From CAXRBC01 sp041158045 (GTDB lineage: Bacteria; Actinomycetota; Acidimicrobiia; Acidimicrobiales; Ilumatobacteraceae), in NCBI GenBank assembly GCA_041158045.1, contig JBEBCD010000083.1:1-42185 (forward strand): DNA of 42,185 bases, in the 5' to 3' direction. Shown here piece after piece: positions 32,186-39,993 of this stretch. Position numbers and translations under genes: made by a program. Positions within the stretch are counted from its first letter, which is position 1. Each line of letters starts with the position of its first letter. Under the pieces are notes generated by a model. The model ran no database searches and was not told the origin of the DNA. It saw nothing but the letters and a program-made list of their open reading frames with translations.

Positions 32186-32662
32186 TCACCAGCCGGCGAC
32201 GACGGGGATCGGCACCTCGGCGAGGTCGGACAGCGCCTCGTACACCTTGGTGTGCAGGAGCATCGTCGCGTTGGCCGGCATCGACTCGCGGAGCACGTTG
32301 ATGCAGCTCGCGGTGCGGCCGTTGTTGAGGTTGGTGATCGTGAGGGGCGCGCCGAGGGGGGCGGGCGGCACCCAGCAGACGTTGGCCGGGCCGCCGTCGA
32401 AGTTGCTGAACGAGGCCGTGCCCTGCACGCCCGCGTCGAGCGACGGGTACGCGATCTGCGCGGAGCCGTCCTGCACGACGGGCGGCGGACCGCCGAGGAT
32501 CACCGGAGCCGGTACCTCGTCGCCGCCGGCGGCCGTCGTGGTCGTCGCGGCCGTCGTCGTCCCCGCCCCGCCGTCGCCGCGCGACCACCACACGAGCGGG
32601 AGCGCGAGCAGGGTGACGCCGACCAGCACGGCGATGCGGCGGCGCTCGTAGACGGTCAGCAC
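32186..32662 (-). CDS. Membrane-anchored protein with RlpA-like double-psi beta-barrel segment
   Basis: This 158-residue protein starts at GTG 32662, overlapping the tatD stop by seven bases. After V-Y-E-R-R-R there is one membrane helix (about 10-26, ending W-W-S-R), a Thr/Ala-rich linker (33-46), Pro-rich residues to 65 and a folded C-terminus. A-S-F-S-N-F (83-88) and P-L-G-A-P-L-T-I-T-N-L-N-N-G-R-T (102-117) resemble the RlpA/DPBB pattern (L-P-x-G-T-x-V-x-V-x-N-L-x-N-G-R), with Cys96 and Cys120 possibly bonded. The catalytic Asp region of true RlpA proteins is not clear. The slot between tatD and rsmA holds rpfB in mycobacteria and yabE in Bacillus, so a wall-linked role is inferred. Confidence 0.65.
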   Translation of the reverse strand: MLTVYERRRIAVLVGVTLLALPLVWWSRGDGGAGTTTAATTTTAAGGDEVPAPVILGGPPPVVQDGSAQIAYPSLDAGVQGTASFSNFDGGPANVCWVPPAPLGAPLTITNLNNGRTASCINVLRESMPANATMLLHTKVYEALSDLAEVPIPVVAGW

Positions 32663-33444
32663 GCTGCGCCGCCCGCGAGCGCGGGGAAGACCCGCTCGGC
32701 GTTGCGCGCGGTCGCCTCGGCGACCCGGGCGACGGTCGTGCCGCGGAGCTCGGCGAGCATCGCGCCCACGTGCGCGACGAGCGCCGGGTGGTTGGCCCTG
32801 CCGCGGTGGGGCACGGGCGCGAGGTACGGCGCGTCGGTCTCGACGAGCATGCGGTCCTCCGGGCACGCGGCGGCGGCCGCGCGCACGTCGTCGGCGTTCT
32901 TGAACGTCACGATGCCGGAGAACGACAGCCACGCCCCCCGATCGAGGCAGCGACGCGCCTCCTCGGGCCCGCCGGTGAAGCAGTGGAAGACGGTGCGCGG
33001 GGGCGTGCCCTGCTCGTCGAGGATGGCGAAGGTGTCGTCCCACGCCTCGCGGGTGTGCACGACGAGGGCCAGCCCCCGCTCGTGCGCCCAGGCGATCTGG
33101 CGGGCGAACGCCTCGCGCTGCACCGCGCGGTCGGAGTGGTCGTAGTGGTAGTCGAGCCCGCACTCGCCGACGGCCACCACGCGGGGCCCGCCGAGCAGGT
33201 CCGGCATCCAGTCGAGCCCGTCCTTCGCGTCGTGCGGGTGCAGCCCGACCGTCGCCCACACGTCGGGCTCGCGCGCCGCGACCGCGAGCGCGGCGAGCGA
33301 GGTGTCGTGCGCGGTCCCGATCGTCACCATGCGCGTCACGCCGGCCTCGCGCGCGGCGGCGAGCGCCGCGTCGGTGCCGCCCTCGATGCGCTCGTCGGTG
33401 AGGTGGCAGTGGGTGTCGACCCACCCGCCGACGGCGGCGCTCAC
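32656..33444 (-). CDS. tatD: TatD-family metal-dependent hydrolase
   Basis: This 262-residue protein starts at GTG 33444, overlapping the metG stop (GTGA). Metal ligands of the TIM-barrel site are visible: D-T-H-C-H (10-14, His12 and His14), G-E-C-G-L-D-Y (Glu ligand), V-V-H-T-R, H-C-F-T-G and E-T-D-A-P-Y-L-A-P. TatD enzymes are 3'-5' DNA/RNA exonucleases linked to DNA repair or quality control. Length is normal. metG-tatD is a nearly universal pair in Gram-positive bacteria. Confidence 0.97.
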   Translation of the reverse strand: MSAAVGGWVDTHCHLTDERIEGGTDAALAAAREAGVTRMVTIGTAHDTSLAALAVAAREPDVWATVGLHPHDAKDGLDWMPDLLGGPRVVAVGECGLDYHYDHSDRAVQREAFARQIAWAHERGLALVVHTREAWDDTFAILDEQGTPPRTVFHCFTGGPEEARRCLDRGAWLSFSGIVTFKNADDVRAAAAACPEDRMLVETDAPYLAPVPHRGRANHPALVAHVGAMLAELRGTTVARVAEATARNAERVFPALAGGAAC

Positions 33445-34967
33445 GTGCGCTTGCGGGGGAAGAGCGGCTCGCCCTTGGTGACGGGGAGCCCACCCGGGTA
33501 GCCGCCCCACGCGCCGTCCGGTCCGATGCGCCGGTCCTCGACGCGGCCGTCGAGGCCGAGGCGCCGCCAGATCTCCTGGCACACGTTGGGCAGGGCGGGG
33601 GAGGCGAGGAGCGTGACGATCCGCAGCGCCTCGAGCGCGTCGCCCATCACGCGCGCGACGGCGTCCCCCTCGGGCATCTTCCAGGGCTCGTGGGTCTCGA
33701 GGTGCGCGTTGGTCGCGCGGATGAGCGCCCAGGTCGCCTCGAGTGCGCGGGCGGGCTGCGGCTCCGCCCAGGCCTCCGTCGCCTCGGCCACGGCGCGCGC
33801 GGCCGCGGGGGCGAGTGGCGAGTCGGCGGCGGGCGCGGGTCCGCGCCCGCCGCACTTCTTCTCCACCACCGTCGCGACGCGGGCCGCGAGGTTGCCCAGG
33901 TTGTTCGCGAGGTCGGCGTTGTAGCGCGCGAGCAGGCCGTCGTGGGAGAAGTCGCCGTCGTTGCCGTACGCGGTGTCGGCGAGCAGGTAGTAGCGGAATC
34001 CGTCGACGCCCACCTCGTCCACGAGGTCGAGCGGGTCGACGACGTTGCCCGTCGTCTTCGACATCTTCTCGCCGTCGGCGAGAAGGAAGCCGCCGACCGC
34101 CCACCCGCGGGGTGGCTCGAGGCCGGCCGACATGAGCATCGCGGGCCAGTAGACGCAGTGGAAGCGGATGATGTCCTTGCCGATGAAGTGGCAGTCGACC
34201 GGCCACCGCGCGGCGAAGCCGGCGGGATCCGAGCCGTAGCCGTGCGCCGACGCGTAGTTGGTGAGCGCGTCGAACCACACGTAGGTCACCTGCGACGGGT
34301 CCCACGGCAGCGGGATGCCCCAGGTGAGCGAGCGCCGGCTGATCGAGAAGTCCTGGAGGCCCTGGCGGATGAAGCCGAGCACCTCGTTGAGGCGGTGGCG
34401 CGGCGTGATCGCGTCGGGGTGCGCGGCGTACCAGTCGAGGAGGCGGCCCTCGAAGCGCGAGAGGCGGAAGAACCAGTTGTCCTCCTCGACGTACTCCACG
34501 GGCCGCGAGTGGATCGGGCAGTTGCCGCCCACGAGGTCGGCCTCGAGGTAGTACGCCTCGCACGCGACGCAGTAGTGGCCGCGGTAGGTGTCGGACTCGA
34601 TGTCGCCGGCGGCGTGGCAGGCCGAGAGGAGCGCGCGCACGCCCGCGGCGTGGCGCGGCTCGGTGGTGCGGATGAAGTCGTCGACCCGCACCGAGAGCCG
34701 CTCCCACGCCGCGGCGTACAGCGGTGCGACGCCGTCGACGAAGGCCTGGGGCGTCACGCCCTCGGCCTCGGCGGCCCGCTGGATCTTGAGCCCGTGCTCG
34801 TCGGTGCCGGTGAGCAGGTGCGCCTCCTCGCCGAGCAGTCGGTGCCAGCGGCAGACCGCGTCGGCGACGACCGTCGTGTAGGCGTGGCCGAGGTGGGGTC
34901 GCGCGTTGACGTAGTAGATCGGCGTGGTCGCGCGGTACGCGCGCGGGGGCGTCGGGGCGGCCGTCAC
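33441..34967 (-). CDS. metG: Methionyl-tRNA synthetase
   Basis: This 508-residue enzyme starts at GTG 34967. The class I signature is H-L-G-H (25-28), the KMSKS loop reads E-K-M-S-K-T-T-G near 298-305, and a zinc knuckle has C-V-A-C then C-P-I-H. Y-V-W-F-D-A-L and G-K-D-I-I-R-F-H are standard. It lacks the C-terminal tRNA-binding EMAP-like domain of longer enzymes, as in mycobacteria. A further 60 residues upstream in frame are Arg-rich shadow sequence overlapping the divergent thioesterase and are excluded. Confidence 0.97.
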   Translation of the reverse strand: MTAAPTPPRAYRATTPIYYVNARPHLGHAYTTVVADAVCRWHRLLGEEAHLLTGTDEHGLKIQRAAEAEGVTPQAFVDGVAPLYAAAWERLSVRVDDFIRTTEPRHAAGVRALLSACHAAGDIESDTYRGHYCVACEAYYLEADLVGGNCPIHSRPVEYVEEDNWFFRLSRFEGRLLDWYAAHPDAITPRHRLNEVLGFIRQGLQDFSISRRSLTWGIPLPWDPSQVTYVWFDALTNYASAHGYGSDPAGFAARWPVDCHFIGKDIIRFHCVYWPAMLMSAGLEPPRGWAVGGFLLADGEKMSKTTGNVVDPLDLVDEVGVDGFRYYLLADTAYGNDGDFSHDGLLARYNADLANNLGNLAARVATVVEKKCGGRGPAPAADSPLAPAAARAVAEATEAWAEPQPARALEATWALIRATNAHLETHEPWKMPEGDAVARVMGDALEALRIVTLLASPALPNVCQEIWRRLGLDGRVEDRRIGPDGAWGGYPGGLPVTKGEPLFPRKRT

Positions 34968-34999
34968 CGCGCGAATCCTACGCGCGTACGCTGAGCGAA

Positions 35000-35812
35000 A
35001 TGCCGTACGAGTTCGACGACGCGATCGCGCACGCGGACCTCGGCGCGGGTCGGTACGCGGCGCGCGTGCACGACGGCTGGGACATCCGCGGCAACGCCAA
35101 CGGCGGCTACCTCTCGGCACTCGTCGGTCACGCGATGCGCGCCGCATCCGGTCGGCGCGACCCGATCGCGCTCGCGCTGACGTTCCTGTCGCCGGCGGCG
35201 CCGTCGGAGGTCGAGATCGCGACGACGGTGGTGAAGCGCGGCCGCTCCTACACCACCGTCACCGCGGCGATGACCGCGGGCGGGCGCGAGATCGTGCGCG
35301 CGCTCGGCACCTTCGGCGAGGCGCCCGACGCGCCCGAGGCCGAGTGGCGCTCTGTCGCGCCGCCCGAGCTCTCGGACTTCGAGGCGAGCCCGCGCCGCGC
35401 ACCCGGCACCGAGGGCTTCCCGATGCCGCTCATGGAGCGCGTCGTCGTGCGCATCCACCCCGACGACGTGGGCTTCGTGAAGCGTCGACCGACCGGCACG
35501 GCGCTCGTGCGGGGATGGTTCGCCTTCCGCGACGGCCGAGACGTCGACACGATGGCGTTGCTGCTCGCCTGCGACGTGTTCCCGCCCACGGTGTTCAATC
35601 TCCCGGGGGCCAGCGGCTGGGTGCCGACGATCCAGCTCACCACGTACGTCCGCGCGGTGCCCGCGCCCGGCCCGCTGCGCTGCACGTTCCGCTCGCACGC
35701 GGTGCAGGGCGGCACGTTCGAGGAGGACGGCGAGGTCTGGGACTCCCGCGGCGTGCTCGTCGCGCAGTCGCGTCAGCTCGCGCTGTCGCCGAGCCGCAAC
35801 GCGAGCTCGTAG
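35000..35812 (+). CDS. Acyl-CoA thioesterase-like protein (double hotdog)
   Basis: This 270-residue protein starts at ATG 35000, 32 bases from the divergent metG. W-D-I-R-G-N-A-N-G-G-Y-L (30-41) is the hotdog helix and active-region motif of TesB-like thioesterases, and F-L-S-P-A-A (about 67-72) and R-G-R-S-Y-T-T-V (81-88) continue the first fold. A second hotdog spans about 150-265, with W-V-P-T-I-Q-L-T and S-H-A-V-Q-G-G-T-F-E-E-D-G. Such proteins hydrolyse medium or long-chain acyl-CoA. Its 3' end overlaps rsmI by 40 bases. Confidence 0.85.
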   Translation: MPYEFDDAIAHADLGAGRYAARVHDGWDIRGNANGGYLSALVGHAMRAASGRRDPIALALTFLSPAAPSEVEIATTVVKRGRSYTTVTAAMTAGGREIVRALGTFGEAPDAPEAEWRSVAPPELSDFEASPRRAPGTEGFPMPLMERVVVRIHPDDVGFVKRRPTGTALVRGWFAFRDGRDVDTMALLLACDVFPPTVFNLPGASGWVPTIQLTTYVRAVPAPGPLRCTFRSHAVQGGTFEEDGEVWDSRGVLVAQSRQLALSPSRNASS

Positions 35813-36630
35813 ACCCGTCGGCGCGGCGCGCCGAGCCGCGCCGCCACCCGCGCGGCCGCGTCCTTGCGGCTCGCGCCGCCGCGCAGCTCCGCCCGCAGCG
35901 CCTCGACGAGCTCGGCCTCGGTCGCGGGCTCGGGCGGTCGCGCCGGCTCGAGCACGAGCACGTACTCGCCGCGCGGCGGGCGCGCCGCGACGTGCCCGAC
36001 GGCCCCGTGGAGCGTCCCGCGCCAGACCTCCTCGTGGAGCTTGGTGAGCTCGCGGGCGATCGCGACGCGCCGGGACGGTCCGCAGGCGAGCGCGAGGTCG
36101 GCGAGGGTGCGCTCGAGGCGGTGCGGCGCCTCGTAGACGACGACGGTGCGCCGCTCGGTGGCGAGCTCGGCCAGGCGCTCCGCGCGGTCGGCCCCGGCGC
36201 GGGGGAGGAAGCCCTCGAAGGCGAAGCGCCGCGTCGGGAGCCCGCTCACCACGAGCGCCATCACGGCGGCGGCCGGGCCCGGCACGGCGCTCACGCGCGC
36301 GCCGGCGCCGACCGCGGCGGCCACCACGCGCTCGCCCGGGTCGCTGAGGCCCGGCGTGCCCGCGTCGGTCACGAGCGCCACGTCGGCGCCCGACTCGAGC
36401 AGCCGCACGACCTCGCCGCAGGCCTCGGCCTCGGTGTGCTCGTTGACCACGATGAGCCGTCGGCCCTGGATCCCGGCGTGTGCGAGCAAGCGCCCCGAGT
36501 GGCGCGTGTCCTCGCAGCACACCGCGGCGGCGCCGGCGAGCGCCTCCACGGCGCGGGGCGGGAGGTCGCCGAGGTTGCCGATCGGCGTGGCGACGAGCAC
36601 GAGCGTGCCGGTCGCGGCGCCGCCGCTCAC
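35773..36630 (-). CDS. rsmI: 16S rRNA 2'-O-ribose methyltransferase (C1402)
   Basis: This 285-residue SAM-dependent enzyme starts at GTG 36630 (overlapping the DUF192 stop, GTGA). Family motifs: V-A-T-P-I-G-N-L-G-D (13-22), C-E-D-T-R-H-S (39-45), N-E-H (63-65), V-T-D-A-G-T-P-G-L-S-D-P-G, P-G-P-A-A-A-V and F-E-G-F-L-P. The tail past 230 contains the RsmI HTH-like segment with G-A-S-R-K-D-A-A. Length is normal. Mycobacterial Rv1003 occupies the corresponding spot. Confidence 0.97.
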   Translation of the reverse strand: MSGGAATGTLVLVATPIGNLGDLPPRAVEALAGAAAVCCEDTRHSGRLLAHAGIQGRRLIVVNEHTEAEACGEVVRLLESGADVALVTDAGTPGLSDPGERVVAAAVGAGARVSAVPGPAAAVMALVVSGLPTRRFAFEGFLPRAGADRAERLAELATERRTVVVYEAPHRLERTLADLALACGPSRRVAIARELTKLHEEVWRGTLHGAVGHVAARPPRGEYVLVLEPARPPEPATEAELVEALRAELRGGASRKDAAARVAARLGAPRRRVYELALRLGDSAS

Positions 36631-36977
36631 CCGCGCACCTCGACGCGCACACCGGTGCGCAGGCCCCACCGCTCGAAGGATCCGGCCGCGGCCTCGACGA
36701 CGCGCACCGCGCGCGGCACGGGCAGCGCCACGCGCCACGGCGCGAGGCGCTGCACCTTGATCACCGCGCCGTCGCCGTCGAGGTAGGCCACGTCGAGCGT
36801 GCACCGCACGCCGACCGAGTGCACCCAGCGGCAGGGCTCGAGCACGAGCGGTACGGGCACCTCGCGCGCGCCGACGAGCCCGCGGCGCCGGGCCGCGCGG
36901 GTCGCCGTCACGCTCGCGCTCGCGAGCACCCGCCCGTCGCTCACCAGCCAGGCGTCGCGGAGCGGTGCGCGGGCCAC
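36627..36977 (-). CDS. DUF192 family protein
   Basis: This 116-residue protein starts at GTG 36977, five bases after the ychF stop. The DUF192 pattern is present: T-R-A-A-R-R-R-G-L-V (about 27-36), W-V-H-S-V-G-V-R (residues near 53-60), D-V-A-Y-L-D (about 64-69) and a final G-x-x-V-x-V strand. In most members the middle reads H-T-F-x-M-x-x-P-I-D; the methionine and proline are replaced here. No signal peptide is seen, although many relatives are exported. Function of the family is unknown. It precedes rsmI in one unit. Confidence 0.82.
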   Translation of the reverse strand: MARAPLRDAWLVSDGRVLASASVTATRAARRRGLVGAREVPVPLVLEPCRWVHSVGVRCTLDVAYLDGDGAVIKVQRLAPWRVALPVPRAVRVVEAAAGSFERWGLRTGVRVEVRG

Positions 36978-36982
36978 GTCGG

Positions 36983-38089
36983 CTACACGTTGAAGCGGAT
37001 CTCGAGCACGTCGCCGTCGGCGACGAGGTAGTCCTTGCCCTCGACGCGGACCTTGCCGAGCTCGCGGGCGCGCGTCCAGGAGCCGATGGCGAGGAGCTCC
37101 TCGCAGCCGATGACGTCGGCGCGGATGAAGCCCCGCTGCAGGTCGGTGTGGATGCGGCCCGCGCACTCGGGCGCGGTCGAGCCGGCGCGGAAGGTCCAGG
37201 CGCGCGACTCCTTGTCGCCCGTGGTCAGGAACGTGCGCAGCCCGAGCAGGTGGTAGGCGGAGCGCACGAGGCGGGGGAGCGCACCCTCGCCCAGCCCGAG
37301 CGCCTCCAGCATCTCCGCGCGGTCGCCGGGGGCGAGCTGGGCGGCCTCGGCCTCCAGCTGCACGCTCATGCCGAGCACCTCCACCTCGCGCTCGCTCGCG
37401 GATCCGGGCGGCGCGAGCTCGGCCTGCACGCGGGCCACCTGCGCGGGGATGCCGGCGAGGTCGTCCTCGGCGACGTTGACCACCGCGAGCACGCGGCGCG
37501 TGGTGAGGAGGAAGTGCGGCGCGAGCACGGCGCGGTCGTCGTCGGAGATGCCCGCGCGGTAGAGGGGCCGACCGGCGCCGAGGTGCGCCTGCGCGCGCTC
37601 GAGGGCGGCGGCCTCCTCCGCGACGGCGGCGTCGCCCTTGCCGAGCCGGGCGGCCTTCTGCACGCGCGAGAGGCGCGCCTCCACCGTCTCGAGGTCGGCG
37701 AGCGCGAGCTCCAGCTCCACGACGCGCAGGTGCTCGAGCGGGTCGCTGGGGCCGGGGATGTCGTCGTCGGCGAAGGCGCGCAGGACGAAGACGATCGCGT
37801 CGACCTCGCGGATGTTGGCGAGGAACTTGTTGCCGAGGCCCTCGCCCTTGCTCGCGCCCTCGACCAGGCCGCCGATGTCGACGACCTCGACCGTCGCGGG
37901 CACGACCTTGGCGCTCGACGACATCGCGGCGAGCGCGTCGAGGCGCGGGTCGGGCACGCGCGCGACCCCGATGTTGGGGTCCTTGGTTGCGAAGGGGTAC
38001 GGGGCCGCGAGCGCGTGCGAGCCCGTGAGCGCGTTGTAGAGGGAGGACTTCCCCGCGTTGGGCAGTCCGACGAAGCCGAACCGCTCCAT
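36983..38089 (-). CDS. ychF: Redox-regulated ATPase YchF
   Basis: This 368-residue OBG-family P-loop protein starts at ATG 38089 with GGAGG six bases upstream. G1 is G-L-P-N-A-G-K-S-S (8-16), G3 D-I-G-G-L (72-76) followed by K-G-E-G-L-G-N-K-F-L. The base-specificity motif is N-V-A-E (YchF has N-x-x-E and prefers ATP). The C-terminal TGS domain has T-F-R-A-G-S-T-A-P-E-C-A-G-R-I-H. YchF interacts with ribosomes and modulates oxidative-stress responses. It diverges from sufB across 144 bases. Confidence 0.97.
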   Translation of the reverse strand: MERFGFVGLPNAGKSSLYNALTGSHALAAPYPFATKDPNIGVARVPDPRLDALAAMSSSAKVVPATVEVVDIGGLVEGASKGEGLGNKFLANIREVDAIVFVLRAFADDDIPGPSDPLEHLRVVELELALADLETVEARLSRVQKAARLGKGDAAVAEEAAALERAQAHLGAGRPLYRAGISDDDRAVLAPHFLLTTRRVLAVVNVAEDDLAGIPAQVARVQAELAPPGSASEREVEVLGMSVQLEAEAAQLAPGDRAEMLEALGLGEGALPRLVRSAYHLLGLRTFLTTGDKESRAWTFRAGSTAPECAGRIHTDLQRGFIRADVIGCEELLAIGSWTRARELGKVRVEGKDYLVADGDVLEIRFNV

Positions 38090-38159
38090 ACGAGCCTCCG
38101 ACCCTACCCACGTGCGCTCGCGCGCGCGGCTCGCGTGCGCGCATCGACCCGGGTCGCGC

Positions 38160-38233
38160 GGCGCTCGGTCGGGGAATCCGGGCGGTCAATTGTTACTATC
38201 TGGATAGGAGAAATTCCCCCCGCGCGGAGCCCC
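38160..38233 (+). promoter_or_regulatory. suf operon promoter region with 12-bp inverted repeat
   Basis: The last 74 bases before sufB become AT-rich and carry a perfect inverted repeat CTATC-TG-GATAG (38196-38207). TACTAT (38194-38199) is a possible -10 that overlaps it, so a bound regulator could block initiation. No clear -35 is visible. GGAG at 38226-38229 serves as ribosome site for ATG 38234. The repeat does not match the Rrf2/IscR consensus as I remember it. Confidence 0.5.
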
Positions 38234-39634
38234 ATGACGACCTTCGATCTCGACCTCTCCAAGTACAAGCTCGGCTGGAGCGACGAGGTCGAGTACGCCT
38301 TCACGCCCGAGAAGGGCCTCCACGAGGGGGTCGTCGAGCAGATCTCGTGGTGGAAGGGCGAGCCCGAGTGGATGCGGCGGATGCGCCTCGCGTCGCTGCG
38401 GACCTTCGAACGCAAGCCGATGGCCCCGTGGTTCGCCGTCAACATGCCGGAGATCGACTTCCAGGACATCTACTACTACCTGCGCCCCGCCACCGAGCAG
38501 GTGAGCGAGTGGGACGACCTGCCCGAGCAGATGAAGCTGACGTACGAGAAGCTCGGCATCCCCGAGGCCGAGCGCAAGTACCTCGCGGGCGTGACCGCCC
38601 AGTACGAGAGCGAGGTCGTCTTCCACCGCAACCGCGAGGACCTCGAGCGCCAGGGGATCCTCTTCTGCGACATGGACACCGCACTGCGCGAGTACCCCGA
38701 GCTCGTCAAGCGGTACTTCGGCACGGTCATCCCGCCGGGGGACAACAAGTTCGCCGCGCTCAACACGAGCGTGTGGTCGGGCGGCTCCTTCATCTACGTG
38801 CCGCCGGGCGTCGAGTGCGAGATGCCGCTCCAGGCGTACTTCCGCATCAACAGCGAGAACGCCGGGCAGTTCGAGCGGACCCTCATCATCGCCGACGAGG
38901 GCTCCAAGGTGCACTACATCGAGGGCTGTTCGGCGCCGGTGTACACCAACGACTCGCTCCACTCCGCCGTCGTCGAGATCGTGGTCAAGCCCTCGGCGCA
39001 CGTCACCTACACCACGATCCAGAACTGGTCGCCCAACGTGTACAACCTCGTGACCAAGCGCGCGCGGGTCGAGGCCGAGGGCCACATGGAGTGGGTCGAC
39101 GGCAACATCGGGTCCAAGCTCACGATGAAGTACCCGAGCGTCTACCTCGTCGGGCCCAAGGCGACGGGCGAGGTGCTCTCGGTGGCCTACGCCGGCGCGG
39201 GCCAGCACCAGGACGCGGGGGCCAAGATGGTCCACGCCGCGCCCGAGACCTCGAGCAAGATCGTCTCCAAGTCCATCAGCAAGGACGGCGGCGTCACGAC
39301 GTACCGCGGCCTCGTGCGCGTCGAGGAGGACGCCCGGGGCTGCCGCAGCCACGTGCAGTGCGACGCGCTCATCCTCGACGAGACGAGCGAGAGCCGCACC
39401 CTGCCCTACATGGAGGTGGGCGAGCAGGACGCCGAGATCGGCCACGAGGCGACGGTGTCCAAGATCGCGGACGAGCAGCTCTTCTACCTCCAGAGCCGCG
39501 GCCTCACGGCCGAGCAGGCGATGGGCATGATCGTCAACGGCTTCATCGAGCCGGTGACCCGCACGCTCCCGATGGAGTACGCGGTCGAGTGGAGCCGCCT
39601 CATCGAGCTCCAGATGGAGGGCTCGGTCGGCTGA
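38234..39634 (+). CDS. sufB: Fe-S cluster scaffold protein SufB
   Basis: This 466-residue protein is the scaffold of SufBC2D, on which Fe-S clusters are built. M-T-T-F-D-L starts a normal N-terminus. V-P-P-G-V-E and I-Y-V-P-P-G, the beta-helix core with I-E-G-C-S-A-P (candidate cluster cysteine near 234), R-G-C-R-S-H-V-Q-C-D-A-L, and E-V-G-E-Q-D-A-E-I-G-H-E-A and F-Y-L-Q-S-R-G-L are present. It is first in sufB-(Cys-rich)-sufD-Rieske-sufC; no sufR or sufE/sufS is seen in the window before its end. The next gene begins five bases after its stop. Confidence 0.98.
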   Translation: MTTFDLDLSKYKLGWSDEVEYAFTPEKGLHEGVVEQISWWKGEPEWMRRMRLASLRTFERKPMAPWFAVNMPEIDFQDIYYYLRPATEQVSEWDDLPEQMKLTYEKLGIPEAERKYLAGVTAQYESEVVFHRNREDLERQGILFCDMDTALREYPELVKRYFGTVIPPGDNKFAALNTSVWSGGSFIYVPPGVECEMPLQAYFRINSENAGQFERTLIIADEGSKVHYIEGCSAPVYTNDSLHSAVVEIVVKPSAHVTYTTIQNWSPNVYNLVTKRARVEAEGHMEWVDGNIGSKLTMKYPSVYLVGPKATGEVLSVAYAGAGQHQDAGAKMVHAAPETSSKIVSKSISKDGGVTTYRGLVRVEEDARGCRSHVQCDALILDETSESRTLPYMEVGEQDAEIGHEATVSKIADEQLFYLQSRGLTAEQAMGMIVNGFIEPVTRTLPMEYAVEWSRLIELQMEGSVG

Positions 39635-39639
39635 CCGTC

Positions 39640-39993
39640 ATGCGCACGGACTGCCGCCACTTCGAGAGCCGCACGTACGCCACGGGCGACGCGGTGCGCT
39701 CGTGCAAGCTCGGGCTCGCGCCCGAGGCGCCGTGGCGCTGTCCCGCGGGGTGCGCGTCGTTCGCGCCGCGCGGCGTCGACGTCGGATGGGCGCACGACGC
39801 GGTGGCGACGCCGGCCGCGCCGCCGCCCGCGGGCCTCGACGACGGCTCGGCGGCCGCGCTGCTCGGCGAGGTGCGCGACCTGCTGGACGGCGTCGCGCCG
39901 CACGTGATGCTCGAGCTCGACGAGGAGCGTCGCGGGTCGAAGCGCCGCGGGTCCAAGGGCCGCCGCAAGGGCAAGAAGCGGGGCGGCGCGTGA
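39640..39993 (+). CDS. Small four-cysteine, basic-tailed protein in the suf operon
   Basis: This 117-residue protein lies between sufB and sufD: the ATG is five bases past the sufB stop and its stop overlaps sufD (GTGA). Cys5, Cys22, Cys34 and Cys38 lie in a 38-residue N-terminal part (C-R-H-F-E-S-R-T-Y; R-S-C-K-L-G; P-W-R-C-P-A-G-C), resembling a metal or Fe-S ligand set. Residues 42-90 are Ala/Asp-rich with one helix, and the last 25 are very basic (R-R-G-S-K-R-R-G-S-K-G-R-R-K-G-K-K-R). I do not recognise a family. Position suggests a role in cluster assembly, delivery or sensing, with nucleic-acid or acidic-protein binding by the tail. Function is inferred only. Confidence 0.75.
   Translation: MRTDCRHFESRTYATGDAVRSCKLGLAPEAPWRCPAGCASFAPRGVDVGWAHDAVATPAAPPPAGLDDGSAAALLGEVRDLLDGVAPHVMLELDEERRGSKRRGSKGRRKGKKRGGA

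Noticed and set aside
34968..35147. 60-residue N-terminal extension of metG
   Set aside because: Arg-rich sequence overlapping the divergent thioesterase; the MetRS fold begins after GTG 34967.
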